A stretch of 64,000 bases of DNA from Paraoerskovia marina DSM 21750 (GCF_000701465.1 NZ_JNIY01000003.1:1054001-1118000), one strand, 5' to 3'. Counted from the first letter of the stretch, positions 1 to 9,121 are shown. Notes: generated by a model from the letters alone, not told the origin. A program made the numbers and translations.

Positions 1-1098
1 GTCGACCATCACGGCGGGCCCGACCTCCCGCAGGCGGTCATGAGCTCGCGCAGTCCTGGCGTCCACGCTGCCCGCGCGCGCCTCGCGGACCGGGTCGAGC
101 TGCACCGCTGGATCCAGTGGGTCGCGGACGAGCAGCGTGCCGACACGCACCGCCGTGCGCAGGAGGCGGGCGCCCTGCTCGGTGTCGGCCAGACCGTCGT
201 CGCAGGTTCCGCACTCGACGGGCCCGACGCCTGGGCGTCGAGCGCGCTGGTCGCCCGCGGTGCCGCCGTCGGGTCCGCGCCCGGCGCCGAGGACGCGGCC
301 GGCTCGGTCCGGCACGAGATCGCCTGGAACCCGCGGGAGCTCGCCCGAGCCGGTTTCGCGCCGTTCCGCGACGCCGTGCGCGCCGCGGCTCGTCACGCCA
401 GCATGATCGTCGTCGACGACGCCGGAGCGCTGTTCCGGTCGTGGTGGGTCCCGGGCGGTGCCCGTGCCTCGGCCGGCACCTACGTCGCACAGGACTCGGA
501 AGCACTGACGGGGATCCTGGCGCTCGAGGCCCACCGTGCCGGCGTCTATGTCGTCGTAGACGACTCACGCCTCGCGGACGCCACGGAGCAGCAGGGTCTC
601 GCCGATCGCGGATTCGTCGGGCTCGACGACCTGCGCCGACCGCCGTTCCAAGGGGTGCGGCCCGGTGTCGTCGCGCGGGTGACGAGCCGCCTCGACGCGC
701 CGCTGGCGGCATGGCTCGCCGGTGAGGACATCGACCTGCAGGACTCGCTCGGGATCCTGGACGACGCCGACAGCGCACGTCGGGTGCGGCGCTCCGAGCG
801 CGACCAGGTGCTCGCGCGAGCCCTGCGAGCAGGGACCACGACCCCTGACGCCGCGGAGCGCGAGCAGGTCGAGGGGCTCTACGCCTGGGCCACCCGGTCG
901 GGTGCCGCGATGGTCGTCATCCGGCTCGCCGATGCCGTCGGGGACCGTCGGGTGCCGGCGGTCCGCGCGGCCGGGTCGGACTACCCGTCGGGCCGACTCC
1001 CGCTCGTCGACGCGAACGGCGCTCTGGTGCGGGTCGAGGACCTTCCGCAGAGTGCGCGGCTGAGGGCGCTCTTCGACCACGTGCGTCCCGACGCCTGA
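1..1098 (+). CDS. MalQ-like (4-alpha-glucanotransferase family) protein, 5' partial, catalytically degenerate
   Basis: The frame is open from base 1, so the true start lies upstream and only the C-terminal 365 residues are visible. Order and motifs follow amylomaltase (GH77): a WIQWVADEQ block, GPDAWASSALVARG, a helix leading to VVDDAGALFRSWWVP, then GTYVAQDSEALTGILALEAHRAG and LAAWLAGEDIDLQDSLG. In active MalQ these blocks carry the nucleophile in RIDHVMGL, the acid/base Glu in GEDLG and the stabilising Asp in THDLP. Here they read VVDDAGAL, VVDDSRL and SRLDAPL. The nucleophile Asp position may survive, but the Glu is Asp and the THD is lost. By inference it has little or no transferase activity and may be a regulatory or structural paralogue. 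It ends just before a strong hairpin shared with convergent pepN. Confidence 0.75.
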   Translation, partial: VDHHGGPDLPQAVMSSRSPGVHAARARLADRVELHRWIQWVADEQRADTHRRAQEAGALLGVGQTVVAGSALDGPDAWASSALVARGAAVGSAPGAEDAAGSVRHEIAWNPRELARAGFAPFRDAVRAAARHASMIVVDDAGALFRSWWVPGGARASAGTYVAQDSEALTGILALEAHRAGVYVVVDDSRLADATEQQGLADRGFVGLDDLRRPPFQGVRPGVVARVTSRLDAPLAAWLAGEDIDLQDSLGILDDADSARRVRRSERDQVLARALRAGTTTPDAAEREQVEGLYAWATRSGAAMVVIRLADAVGDRRVPAVRAAGSDYPSGRLPLVDANGALVRVEDLPQSARLRALFDHVRPDA

Positions 1099-1125
1099 GC
1101 GACGGCGGACGACTCTCAGAGAGCG

Positions 1126-1162
1126 GTCCGGCCCGCCCCGCGAGACGCGGGACGGGCCGGAC
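1126..1162. terminator. Bidirectional hairpin terminator between convergent genes
   Basis: Positions 1126-1142 and 1146-1162 form a 17-bp inverted repeat with one mismatch and a 3-nt AGA loop (arms GTCCGGCCCG / CGGGCCGGAC at the base). It lies in the 78-bp gap between the convergent MalQ-like gene and pepN. There is no U-tract, as is common in actinobacteria. Confidence 0.7.
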
Positions 1163-1176
1163 GGCATCCCGACGGA

Positions 1177-3756
1177 CTAGACGTCGGCCGCCTGGGCGGC
1201 GAGCGCACGCTCGACGCCCGCGAGGCTCTCGACCAGCATGCGACGCATCGCGGGTGCGGCATCGGGGTGGCTCGCGAGCCACGCACGGGTCGCCTGGGCG
1301 AGCGCCTCCGACGCGAGCGGAGACGGGTACAGTCCCTCGATCAGGGTCTCGGCGATGTGGTAGCTCCGCTCGGCCCAGATCGTGTCCAGCGAGGCGAAGT
1401 ACGTGTCCATGCCGGACTCGAGGACGGACGGGTCCACCACGTGGGTGTACCCCACGGTCGTCGCGCGGACGATCGCGTTCGGGGCGTCGTCGACGGCGAC
1501 GACGGAGTCGAACGCCCGTGCCTTCGCGTCGGCGGTCGGGACGGCGGCCCGGGCACGAGCGGCTGCCTGCTGCCCGTTCGCCGTGCGGTCGGCGGCCAGC
1601 GCCTCGTCGATCTCCGCGGTGCCTGCTCGTCCGAGGAGGACGAGGCCCTCCAGGATCTCCCAGCGCAGGTCGGCGTCGATCTCGAGACCGGGCAGGGTCG
1701 TCGTGCCGTCGAGCAGCGACCCGAGTTCGTCACCGTGCGCTGCCGTGCACGCGGCGTTCGCGAAGTACTTGACGAGCTGCAGCTGGGAGTCGGAGCCGGC
1801 GGTGGCTTCCTGCGCCAGGGTCCAGAGCTCGTCGCCCACGAGCTCAAGCGTCTCGGTTCGGCGCGCGGGTGCGACGTAGTTGCGCGCGGCGAGGAGCAGC
1901 TGGGCCAGGGTCGTCCGGATGGTCGTGGACTCGGACTCGCGCCCGATGTTGCCGAGGACGAGGCGGACGTAGTCGCTCGCCGGGGCCTCGCCGTCGCGGG
2001 TGGCGTCCCAGGCCGCACCCCAGACGAGGGAGCGGGCCAGCGGGTCGGCGATCGCGTCCAGGTTCTCGAGGGCCGCGGCCCAGGACCGCTCGTCGAGCCG
2101 GACCTTGGCGTAGGCGAGGTCGTCGTCGTTCACCAGGATCAGTGCGGGCCGGTCGAGCGAGAGGACGTCCGGCACGTTCGTGCTCGGACCGTCGATGTCG
2201 ATCTCGAACCGGCGGCTGCGGACGAGCCGGTCACCCTGCCAGTCGTAGAACCCGATCGCCAGGCGGTGCGGGCGCAGCGTCGGGTGCTCGGCCGGTGCCG
2301 TCTGCGTGATCCGGAACGACGTGATGCGGCCGTGGTCGTCGACCTCGAGCTCGGGTCGCAGGGTGTTGACACCCGCGGTCTCCAGCCAGAGCCGGCTCCA
2401 GTCGCCGAGGTCGCGCCCCGAGGTCGCCTCGAGCTCGACGAGGAGGTCGGACAGCTCGGTGTTGCCCCAGGCGTGCTTGCGGAAGTAGGCGGCGACGCCG
2501 GCCAGGAACTCCTCCTGACCGACCCAGGCGACGAGCTGCTTGAGGACCGACCCGCCCTTGGCGTAGGTGATGCCGTCGAAGTTGACCTGGACGTCCTCGA
2601 GGTCGTTGATCGTCGCGACGATCGGGTGCGTCGACGGCAGCTGGTCCTGGCGGTAGGCCCAGGACTTCTCCATCGCGGCGAAGGTCGTCCAGGCCTCCGT
2701 CCACTCCGTCGCCTCGGCCGTGGCGAGGGTCGAGGCGTACTCGGCGAACGACTCGTTCAGCCACAGGTCGTTCCACCACTTCATGGTGACGAGGTCGCCG
2801 AACCACATGTGCGCGAGCTCGTGGAGGATCGTGACGACGCGGCGTTCCTTGATGGCGTCGGTGACCTTGGACCGGAAGACGTAGGTCTCGGTGAAGGTGA
2901 CGCACCCGGCGTTCTCCATCGCCCCCATGTTGAACTCGGGGACGAAGAGCTGGTCGTACTTGTCGAACGGGTACGGCTGCTCGAACGCATTCTCGTAGAA
3001 CTCGAAGCCCTGACGGGTCTTCTCGAAGACGTAGTCGGCGTCGAGGTGCTCGGCCAGCGACGCGCGGGCGAAGACCCCGAGCGGGATCGTCCGGCCGTCG
3101 GCACTGGTCAGCTCGCTGCGCTCGACGACGTACGGACCAGCGACGAGGGCGGTGATGTAGGAGGAGATGCGCGGCGTCGGCTCGAACGCCCAGGTGGCGA
3201 CCTCGACGTCGCCCGCCCCGGTCCCCGTCGGGTCCGTGACGGTCCGGTGCGCGGCGGGCTGCGGCGTCGGCTGGTTGCTCACGACGTGCCAGGACGTCGG
3301 TGCCGTGATCGTGAACGCGAACGTCGCCTTGAGGTCGGGCTGCTCGAAGACCGCGAACATGCGGCGGCTGTCGGGCACCTCGAACTGCGAGTAGAGGTAG
3401 ACCTCGTCGTCGGCCGGGTCGACGAAGCGGTGGAGCCCCTCGCCAGTGTTCGTGTACGCGCAGTCCGCGACGACGCGGAGCTCGTTCTCGGCGGCGAGCT
3501 CGTCCAGGGCGATCCGCGAGTCGGCGAACACGGTCGCGGGGTCGAGGGAACGGCCGTTCAGGACGACCTCGCGGACCGAGGGGGCGACGAGGTCGATGAA
3601 GGTCGACGTGCCCGGCGTCGCCGCGAAGCGGACGACGCTCGTCGACGTGAACGTCGAGGCACCCGTCGTGAGGTCGAGGTCGACGGCGTAGGACTGCGTC
3701 GCGATCGACTCGGCGCGCTGGGCGGCCTCGGTACGGGTGAGGTTCTCTCCGGGCAC
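1177..3756 (-). CDS. pepN: Aminopeptidase N (M1 family zinc metallopeptidase)
   Basis: This cytosolic enzyme removes N-terminal residues from peptides. The exopeptidase motif GAMEN is at about 278-282, and the zinc site HELAH at 312-316 is followed by NESFAE about 19 residues later (third ligand Glu about 335). These are the full M1 signature, and the 859-aa length is normal for actinobacterial PepN. I chose the GTG at 3756 (V-P-G-E-N-L-T-R), not the longer upstream frame, because AAGGAG sits 7 nt before it and the family normally begins with this sequence. It is divergent from the DsbA-fold gene at 3905 with a 148-bp promoter region. A pepN/Rv2466c-like pair is also neighbouring in M. tuberculosis, from memory. 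Confidence 0.95.
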   Translation of the reverse strand: MPGENLTRTEAAQRAESIATQSYAVDLDLTTGASTFTSTSVVRFAATPGTSTFIDLVAPSVREVVLNGRSLDPATVFADSRIALDELAAENELRVVADCAYTNTGEGLHRFVDPADDEVYLYSQFEVPDSRRMFAVFEQPDLKATFAFTITAPTSWHVVSNQPTPQPAAHRTVTDPTGTGAGDVEVATWAFEPTPRISSYITALVAGPYVVERSELTSADGRTIPLGVFARASLAEHLDADYVFEKTRQGFEFYENAFEQPYPFDKYDQLFVPEFNMGAMENAGCVTFTETYVFRSKVTDAIKERRVVTILHELAHMWFGDLVTMKWWNDLWLNESFAEYASTLATAEATEWTEAWTTFAAMEKSWAYRQDQLPSTHPIVATINDLEDVQVNFDGITYAKGGSVLKQLVAWVGQEEFLAGVAAYFRKHAWGNTELSDLLVELEATSGRDLGDWSRLWLETAGVNTLRPELEVDDHGRITSFRITQTAPAEHPTLRPHRLAIGFYDWQGDRLVRSRRFEIDIDGPSTNVPDVLSLDRPALILVNDDDLAYAKVRLDERSWAAALENLDAIADPLARSLVWGAAWDATRDGEAPASDYVRLVLGNIGRESESTTIRTTLAQLLLAARNYVAPARRTETLELVGDELWTLAQEATAGSDSQLQLVKYFANAACTAAHGDELGSLLDGTTTLPGLEIDADLRWEILEGLVLLGRAGTAEIDEALAADRTANGQQAAARARAAVPTADAKARAFDSVVAVDDAPNAIVRATTVGYTHVVDPSVLESGMDTYFASLDTIWAERSYHIAETLIEGLYPSPLASEALAQATRAWLASHPDAAPAMRRMLVESLAGVERALAAQAADV

Positions 3757-3904
3757 GGATGGCTCCTTCGTCAGTGCGGGACGGCGCTCCCGGGTGGGGC
3801 CACGCCGCGAATATCCGTCAATGATCATGTCACGTCAGGAATGTTCCGCGCAGGACCGTGGTTGCCCCGACGGAACAGGTCGTTCCGACCACGAGGAGGA
3901 AAAG

Positions 3905-4543
3905 ATGACGAGCACGTCCCCGGCCACGTCCGCCACCACCGCGGGAGTCGCAGACTTCTGGTTCGACCCCGTCTGCCCCTGGGCCTGGATGACCAGCCGC
4001 TGGATGGACGAGGTCCAGCAGGTGCGCGACGTCTCCGTGCGCTGGCACGTGATGAGCCTCGCCGTCCTCAACGAGGGCCGCGACCTGCCCGACGAGTACC
4101 GGGCGATGATGGACGCGGCCTGGGGTCCGGTGCGCGTCGTCGTCGCGGCCCAGGCGGAGCACGGGGACGACGTCGTCAAGCCGCTCTACGACGCGCTCGG
4201 CACCCGGATCCACCCGCAGGGCCGGGGTGACGACCTCCCCGCCGTGATCTCCGAGGCGCTCGCCGAGGTCGGGCTGCCGGCGTCCCTTGCCGACGCCGCG
4301 ACGTCGGACGCGTACGACGAGCAGCTCCGTGCGTCGCACGCCGAGGGGATCGGCCTGGTGGGCGAGGACGTGGGGACGCCCGTGGTGGCGTTCGACGGAA
4401 CGGCCTTCTTCGGCCCGGTCGTCACTCCGGCGCCCCGGGGAGAGGCCGCCGGTCGCCTCTGGGACGGCACTCTGCTTGTCGCGGGGACGCCGGGCTTCTT
4501 CGAGATCAAGCGCACTCGCACCCAGGGTCCGGTCTTCGACTGA
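3905..4543 (+). CDS. DsbA-fold oxidoreductase of the Rv2466c (mycothiol-dependent nitroreductase) family
   Basis: A 212-aa thioredoxin-superfamily protein without signal peptide. The N-terminal FWFDPVCPWAWMTSRW block, the GEDVGTP cis-Pro loop and the C-terminal FFEIKRTRT block closely match my recollection of M. tuberculosis Rv2466c, a mycothiol-dependent reductase that activates nitro-prodrugs. The ATG at 3905 is preceded by a very good AGGAGGA (3894-3900). A longer frame upstream would run through the pepN promoter and is not used. The active-site tetrad is C-P-W-A, with only one cysteine, where characterised DsbA-fold enzymes are usually CxxC. That suggests a monothiol mechanism, with mycothiol supplying the second thiol (inference). 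Its neighbour is divergent pepN. Confidence 0.9.
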   Translation: MTSTSPATSATTAGVADFWFDPVCPWAWMTSRWMDEVQQVRDVSVRWHVMSLAVLNEGRDLPDEYRAMMDAAWGPVRVVVAAQAEHGDDVVKPLYDALGTRIHPQGRGDDLPAVISEALAEVGLPASLADAATSDAYDEQLRASHAEGIGLVGEDVGTPVVAFDGTAFFGPVVTPAPRGEAAGRLWDGTLLVAGTPGFFEIKRTRTQGPVFD

Positions 4544-4624
4544 CCCGGTTCGTCGGGGGCGCGCGGGCCGTGGGATGCTGACCCGTGCTGACACGTCCGG
4601 AGGGACGACCCACAAGGAGGTCCG

Positions 4625-5557
4625 ATGTCGGGCAACACCCACACCCCGCCGCCCCCGCCGCCACCACCGGGCGGGTACTTCCGCGCCCAACGCGCACGGT
4701 CGACCGAGCAGACTCGTGCGACGTCGGCCGACACGGCCGACGGCACCGAGCAGATCGCCCCTGTGACCGATGGCGGTCCGGGGACCGCGCCCATGACGGC
4801 CGTCGACGGGCAGGCCGCGGGCGGGGCGGCGCCGTGGGCACGCCCCGCGCCGCCCGTCCGGACGGACCGTGCCGCGACACGGACGGCGCCGGCCGCCGAC
4901 ACGTCCTCGAGCACGGGAAGCGACTCCCCGGCAATCGTCGCGCCCCGGACCGTCCCCGCGTCGCCCCCCGCGCCGGGTGCCCCCGCCGGGGGCTACGGCA
5001 CGTCCGACCCGAAGACGTCGCGTGACCGGCTCGGCATCGGCTGGTGGCTGTTCATCCTTCTCGACGTGATCCTCGTCGTGGTTGCGGTCGTCCTCGGGGT
5101 GCGGGCGTTCTCCGGCGGGACCGACGCGCAGGCCGCCGCGGCCGAGGAGGCCGTGGCGACCGAGAGCGAGGAGCCGGAGGAGCCGGGCCTGGCCGTCCCG
5201 GTCGACCTGGACGGCGACGCGTTCCGCTCGCCGAGCAGCAACATCCTCTGTGAGATCTCCGAGGCGGGCGCTCGGTGCGACATCGCGCAGCTGAACTCGG
5301 AACCCGCCACGGTCGACGGGTGCGACGGGACGGTCGGGTACGTCGTCCAGCTGACGTCCGACGGCGTCGCGGAGCCGTGCGTCCCCGCGGACGAGCAGCC
5401 GGGCGCGGCACCGGACGGAGTCCCCGCGCTCGACTACGGCGACTCCCGCGAGGCCGGTGACGTCGAGTGCGTCTCGAGCGAGTCCGGTGTCAGCTGCACC
5501 GACGCCTCGACCGGCGCCGGCTTCAACGTCGCCAGGGCCGGGGTCACGACCTTCTGA
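4625..5557 (+). CDS. Single-pass membrane protein with Pro-rich cytoplasmic tail and secreted Cys-containing domain
   Basis: A 310-aa protein in three parts. Residues 1-130 are low-complexity, with a run of Pro near residues 8-15, and probably disordered. A hydrophobic helix follows at about 139-163 (WWLFILLDVILVVVAVVLG). The extracytoplasmic part of about 145 residues contains six or more Cys and the pattern F-R-S-P-S-S-N-I-L-C, later SGVSC and GAGFNVARAG. This pattern recurs in small secreted actinobacterial proteins of unknown function (DUF6636-like, from memory). No catalytic motif is visible. The start has an AAGGAGG box (4615-4621). It is convergent with the M13 peptidase, 30 bp away. 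Function is unknown; cell-envelope location is the supported inference. Confidence 0.8.
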   Translation: MSGNTHTPPPPPPPPGGYFRAQRARSTEQTRATSADTADGTEQIAPVTDGGPGTAPMTAVDGQAAGGAAPWARPAPPVRTDRAATRTAPAADTSSSTGSDSPAIVAPRTVPASPPAPGAPAGGYGTSDPKTSRDRLGIGWWLFILLDVILVVVAVVLGVRAFSGGTDAQAAAAEEAVATESEEPEEPGLAVPVDLDGDAFRSPSSNILCEISEAGARCDIAQLNSEPATVDGCDGTVGYVVQLTSDGVAEPCVPADEQPGAAPDGVPALDYGDSREAGDVECVSSESGVSCTDASTGAGFNVARAGVTTF

Positions 5558-5587
5558 TCGTGGCCCCGGCCCCGGTGCGGTGGGCGG

Positions 5588-7573
5588 CTACCAGATACGG
5601 ACGCGCTCCTCGGGTGCGAGATACAGCGCGTCCTCGGGCGTGAGCCCGTACGCCTCGTGGAAGACGTCGAGGTTGCGCACGACCCCGTTGCAGCGGAACT
5701 CGTTGGGGGAGTGCGGGTCCGTGGCGAGACGGCGGACGACCTCGGCGTCGTGGCCCTTGGACTGCCAGACCTGGCCCCAGCCGAGCAGCACCCGCTCGAC
5801 CCCGGTCAGCCCGTCGATCACGGGAGCGTCGTCGAGCGACCCGCCCAGGGCGATCCGGTACGCCTTGAGCGCGATCGACAGGCCGCCGAGGTCGCCGATG
5901 TTCTCGCCGATGGTCAGCGACCCGTTGACGTGCTGACCGTCCTCACCGAGCTGGGCGGGGACGAACTCGTCGTACTGGGCGACGAGGGCACGGGTGCGCT
6001 CGTCGAACTCGGCGCGGTCCTGCTCCGTCCACCAGTCCTCGAGCCGACCGTCCCCGTCGTACTTCGACCCCTGGTCGTCGAACCCGTGCCCGATCTCGTG
6101 CCCGATCACCGCTCCGATTCCGCCGTAGTTGACGGCGTCCTCGGCCTCGGGGTCGAAGAACGGCGGCTGCAGGATCGCGGCCGGAAAGACGATCTCGTTC
6201 ATTCCGGGGTTGTAGTAGGCGTTGACCGTCTGCGGCGTCATGAACCACTCGTCGCGGTCCAGGGGACTCCCGATCTTCGCGAGCTCGCGGTCCTGCTCGA
6301 ACGCGTGGGCGCGCCGGACGTTGCCGAGCAGGTCCTGGGCGTCGACGGCGAGGTCGGAGTAGTCGCGCCACCGCACGGGGTACCCGATCTTCGGCGTGAA
6401 CTTCTCGAGCTTGACCAGCGCTCGCGCCTTGGTCTCCGCGGTCATCCAGTCGAGGGTCTCGATGGACTCGCGGTAGGCGGCCACCAGGTGGTCGACCAGT
6501 CCGAGCATCCGCTCCTTGTGCGACGGCGGGAAGTGCCGGGCGACGTAGACCTCGCCGACGGCCTCGCCGAGGGCTCCCTGCACGAGGGTGACGCCCCGCT
6601 TCCAGCGGTCTCGGACCTCCTGGGCGCCCGACAGGGTCCGGCCGTAGAAGTCGAAGTTCGCCTCGACGAGCTCGTCCGTCAGGTACGGCGCGCGCGCCGT
6701 CACGGCGTGGTACGCGGCCCAGAGCTTCCAGTCGTCGAGGGCCTCGGAGGCCCAGAGCGAGGCGAAGCCCGTCGCGAACGACGGCTCGCGCACGACGAGG
6801 TGGTCCATCGCCCCGGCCGGCGCACCGAGGGCGAACGCCCAGGCCGCCCAGTCGAACCCGGGCGCACTCGTCGAGAGAGCGGCGAGCGTCGTGGGGTTGT
6901 AGGTGAGGTCGGCGTCTCGGTCACGCACGACGTCCCAGTGGTGGGCGGCCAGGCGGGTCTCCAGGGCGACGACGCGGGCGGCGGCGCCCTCGGCCGCCTC
7001 CGGCGTCACGATGCCCGCCAGCGTCAGCATGCGGGCGACGTGCGGGGAGTAGGCGGCGAGCACGGGCGCGTACTGCTCGTCCCGGTAGTACGCCTCGTCC
7101 GGCAGTCCGAGACCGGCCTGCGCGAGGTAGACCACGTACGTCTCCGGGTCCTTGGCGTCGTTGTCGACCCAGAGGCCGACCGCTCCGCCGGCTCCCGTCC
7201 GCTGCAGCGCTCCGAGGGCTGCCGTGAGCTCTGCAGGTGTCGACGCCGCCAGGACCGGGTCGAGGTCGGCGGCGAGCGGCGCGTTGCCCAGCGTCTCGAT
7301 CGCCTCGGTGGCCATGAAGCTCTGGTAGAGCGCGCCGATCTTGGCCTCCACACCGCCCGTCGCGCTCTCGGCCGCCGAGGTGATGATGTCGCGCACCTGC
7401 TCCTCCGCGGCGTCGTGGAGCGCGCGGAAGGATCCGTCCATCGAGCGGTCGGCCGGGATCTCGTGCGAGTCGATCCACCGGCCGTTGACGTGGCGGTAGA
7501 GGTCGTCCTGCGGGCGGGTGGTGGGGTCCAGGGCGTCGAGGTCGATGCCTGAGGGGCGTGTGTCACTCGTCAT
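5588..7573 (-). CDS. M13 family (neprilysin/PepO-like) zinc metallopeptidase
   Basis: A 661-aa metallo-oligopeptidase. It has the substrate-binding NAYYNPGMNEIVFPA block, zinc site HEIGH at 492-496, third ligand Glu557 in ENIGD, and a C-terminus ending RVRIW, typical of M13. No signal peptide or membrane helix is visible at the N-terminus (MTSDTRPSGIDLDALDPTTR), so it is probably cytosolic, as for many actinobacterial M13 enzymes, and acts on short peptides. It is divergent from rpiB with a 77-bp gap. With pepN it gives two unrelated peptidases within 6 kb. Confidence 0.93.
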   Translation of the reverse strand: MTSDTRPSGIDLDALDPTTRPQDDLYRHVNGRWIDSHEIPADRSMDGSFRALHDAAEEQVRDIITSAAESATGGVEAKIGALYQSFMATEAIETLGNAPLAADLDPVLAASTPAELTAALGALQRTGAGGAVGLWVDNDAKDPETYVVYLAQAGLGLPDEAYYRDEQYAPVLAAYSPHVARMLTLAGIVTPEAAEGAAARVVALETRLAAHHWDVVRDRDADLTYNPTTLAALSTSAPGFDWAAWAFALGAPAGAMDHLVVREPSFATGFASLWASEALDDWKLWAAYHAVTARAPYLTDELVEANFDFYGRTLSGAQEVRDRWKRGVTLVQGALGEAVGEVYVARHFPPSHKERMLGLVDHLVAAYRESIETLDWMTAETKARALVKLEKFTPKIGYPVRWRDYSDLAVDAQDLLGNVRRAHAFEQDRELAKIGSPLDRDEWFMTPQTVNAYYNPGMNEIVFPAAILQPPFFDPEAEDAVNYGGIGAVIGHEIGHGFDDQGSKYDGDGRLEDWWTEQDRAEFDERTRALVAQYDEFVPAQLGEDGQHVNGSLTIGENIGDLGGLSIALKAYRIALGGSLDDAPVIDGLTGVERVLLGWGQVWQSKGHDAEVVRRLATDPHSPNEFRCNGVVRNLDVFHEAYGLTPEDALYLAPEERVRIW

Positions 7574-7650
7574 GGCGCCAGCGTATGCCAGGACCCCGAC
7601 GGCCCGTCCGACCGGCGACGCACGGGTGCTGGGTGCGGCATGATGGTGCC

Positions 7651-8124
7651 ATGCGCGTTCACATTGCCGCCGACCATGCGGGCTACGAACTCAAGACCCA
7701 CCTCGTCGAGCACCTCGGTGCCGCCGGGCACGACGTCGTCGACCACGGGGCGCACGAGTACGACGCCCTCGACGACTATCCCGCGTTCTGCCTCGCGGCC
7801 GGCGAAGCGGTCGTCGCGGACGCCGGGAGCCTCGGCATCGTGATCGGCGGGTCGGGCAACGGCGAGCAGATCGCCGCGAACAAGGTCGACGGCGTGCGGG
7901 CCGCGCTCGCCTGGAACGAGGAGATCGCGCGTCTGGGCCGCCAGCACAACGACGCCAACGTCGTCGCGGTGGGCGCGCGTCAGCACTCGGTCGACGAGTC
8001 CGTCGCGATCGTCGACGCGTTCCTCGCAGAGCCCTTCAGCGGGGACGAGCGCCACCAGCGTCGGATCGACCAGATGGCGCAGTACGAGGCCGACCGGGGC
8101 GCTGCCGCCGAGCCGACGGCCTGA
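7651..8124 (+). CDS. rpiB: Ribose-5-phosphate isomerase B
   Basis: A 157-aa RpiB/LacAB-family enzyme interconverting ribose-5-phosphate and ribulose-5-phosphate in the pentose phosphate pathway. Visible motifs are the N-terminal IAADHAGYELK, the GGSGNGEQIAANKVDGVRAA phosphate-binding block and RQHNDANVVAVGAR. In the first block the usual catalytic Cys position of some RpiB enzymes is Ser, as in the mycobacterial type. The ATG at 7651 gives the canonical N-terminus; the in-frame sequence upstream is unrelated to the family. The next gene starts 3 nt after the stop, so the two are co-transcribed. The rpiB-glycosylase pair is conserved with M. tuberculosis Rv2465c-Rv2464c, from memory. Confidence 0.95.
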   Translation: MRVHIAADHAGYELKTHLVEHLGAAGHDVVDHGAHEYDALDDYPAFCLAAGEAVVADAGSLGIVIGGSGNGEQIAANKVDGVRAALAWNEEIARLGRQHNDANVVAVGARQHSVDESVAIVDAFLAEPFSGDERHQRRIDQMAQYEADRGAAAEPTA

Positions 8125-8127
8125 GCG

Positions 8128-9117
8128 GTGCCGGAGGGGCACACCGTCCACCGGCTCGCCCGAACGTTCGCCGAGCTGTTCGGCGGGCAGGTCCTCGAGG
8201 TCACCAGCCCGCAGGGTCGGTTCGACGCCGGGGCGCGTCTCCTCGACGGCTCGCGTCTGCAGAGCGCCCAGGCCTGGGGCAAGCACCTCTTCCTCGGGCT
8301 CTCCCGCGAGGACGGCGGTGGATCGGACCCTTTGGACGACCACCTGCTCTGGCTGCACGTCCACCTGGGCCTGTACGGGTCGTGGACGTTCGCCGGCGAC
8401 GGGACGGACGACGTCGCGCACGCGATCGGGGCGCCACGCCGTCGGGTCGGTGAGCGCGAGTCGGTCTCGGCCCCGCGCGCCGTCGGCGCAGGCGGTCCCG
8501 GGCCGTGGAACCCTCCGGAGCCTCGCGGCCAGGTCAGGGTGCGGCTGCTCGGCGAGCATGCCGTGGCGGATCTCACCGGCCCGACCCGCTGCGAGGTCGT
8601 CACCGCCGCCGAGCGCGACCGCGCGATCGCGCGACTCGGCCCCGACCCGATCCGGGCCGACGCCGACCCGGAGGCGTTCGTCGCGCGCGTCCGCCGTTCC
8701 CGGACCAGCGTCGGAGCCCAGCTCATGGACCAGTCGGTGATCGCCGGTGTCGGCAACATCTACCGGGCCGAGGCGCTGTTCCGGGCGGAGCTCGACCCCT
8801 GGACGCCGGGGCGCGACGTGCCGGCCGAGACGCTCCGGACGCTCTGGACGGATCTCGTCGACCTCATGCACGACGGCGTGCGCGTCGGCGCGATCGTCAC
8901 CACCCGTCCTGAGGACCGGGCTGCGTTCGGGGCCGACGTGCCACCGGCACGCCCCGTCCGGCAGAACACCGACGGGACACCGGGCGCGGTACCGCGCGAG
9001 GAGGCCTTCTACGTCTACCAGCGCGCCGGCCAGGGCTGCCGACGGTGCGGCACGCCCGTCGTCGTCGAGGACATGGCGGCCCGCAAGCTCTACCGCTGCC
9101 CGGGCTGCCAGCGCTAG
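8128..9117 (+). CDS. Fpg/Nei family DNA glycosylase/AP lyase (Nei2-like)
   Basis: A 329-aa bifunctional base-excision repair enzyme. It starts with GTG 3 nt after the rpiB stop, giving M-P-E-G-H-T; after Met removal the N-terminal Pro is the catalytic nucleophile and the next Glu is essential. The mid-domain DQSVIAGVGNIYRAE block is the helix-two-turn-helix lesion-binding motif. The C-terminus carries a zinc finger, C-x2-C ... C-x2-C (CRRCGTP and CPGCQR). MPEGHTVHR is characteristic of the actinobacterial Nei2/Nei1 branch rather than MutM, which usually begins MPELPEVE. Which oxidised pyrimidine or purine it prefers cannot be read from sequence. Confidence 0.92.
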   Translation: MPEGHTVHRLARTFAELFGGQVLEVTSPQGRFDAGARLLDGSRLQSAQAWGKHLFLGLSREDGGGSDPLDDHLLWLHVHLGLYGSWTFAGDGTDDVAHAIGAPRRRVGERESVSAPRAVGAGGPGPWNPPEPRGQVRVRLLGEHAVADLTGPTRCEVVTAAERDRAIARLGPDPIRADADPEAFVARVRRSRTSVGAQLMDQSVIAGVGNIYRAEALFRAELDPWTPGRDVPAETLRTLWTDLVDLMHDGVRVGAIVTTRPEDRAAFGADVPPARPVRQNTDGTPGAVPREEAFYVYQRAGQGCRRCGTPVVVEDMAARKLYRCPGCQR

Positions 9118-9121
9118 GTCG

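Noticed and set aside
1267-4230. 987-aa plus-strand ORF opposite pepN
   Set aside because: It is the mirror frame of pepN: composition is Arg/Gly/Val/Glu repeats without domains, and pepN carries GAMEN and HEXXH.
5657-7552. 631-aa plus-strand ORF opposite the M13 peptidase
   Set aside because: High-GC shadow frame. No motif, no ribosome-binding site, and the opposite strand has a complete M13 zinc site.
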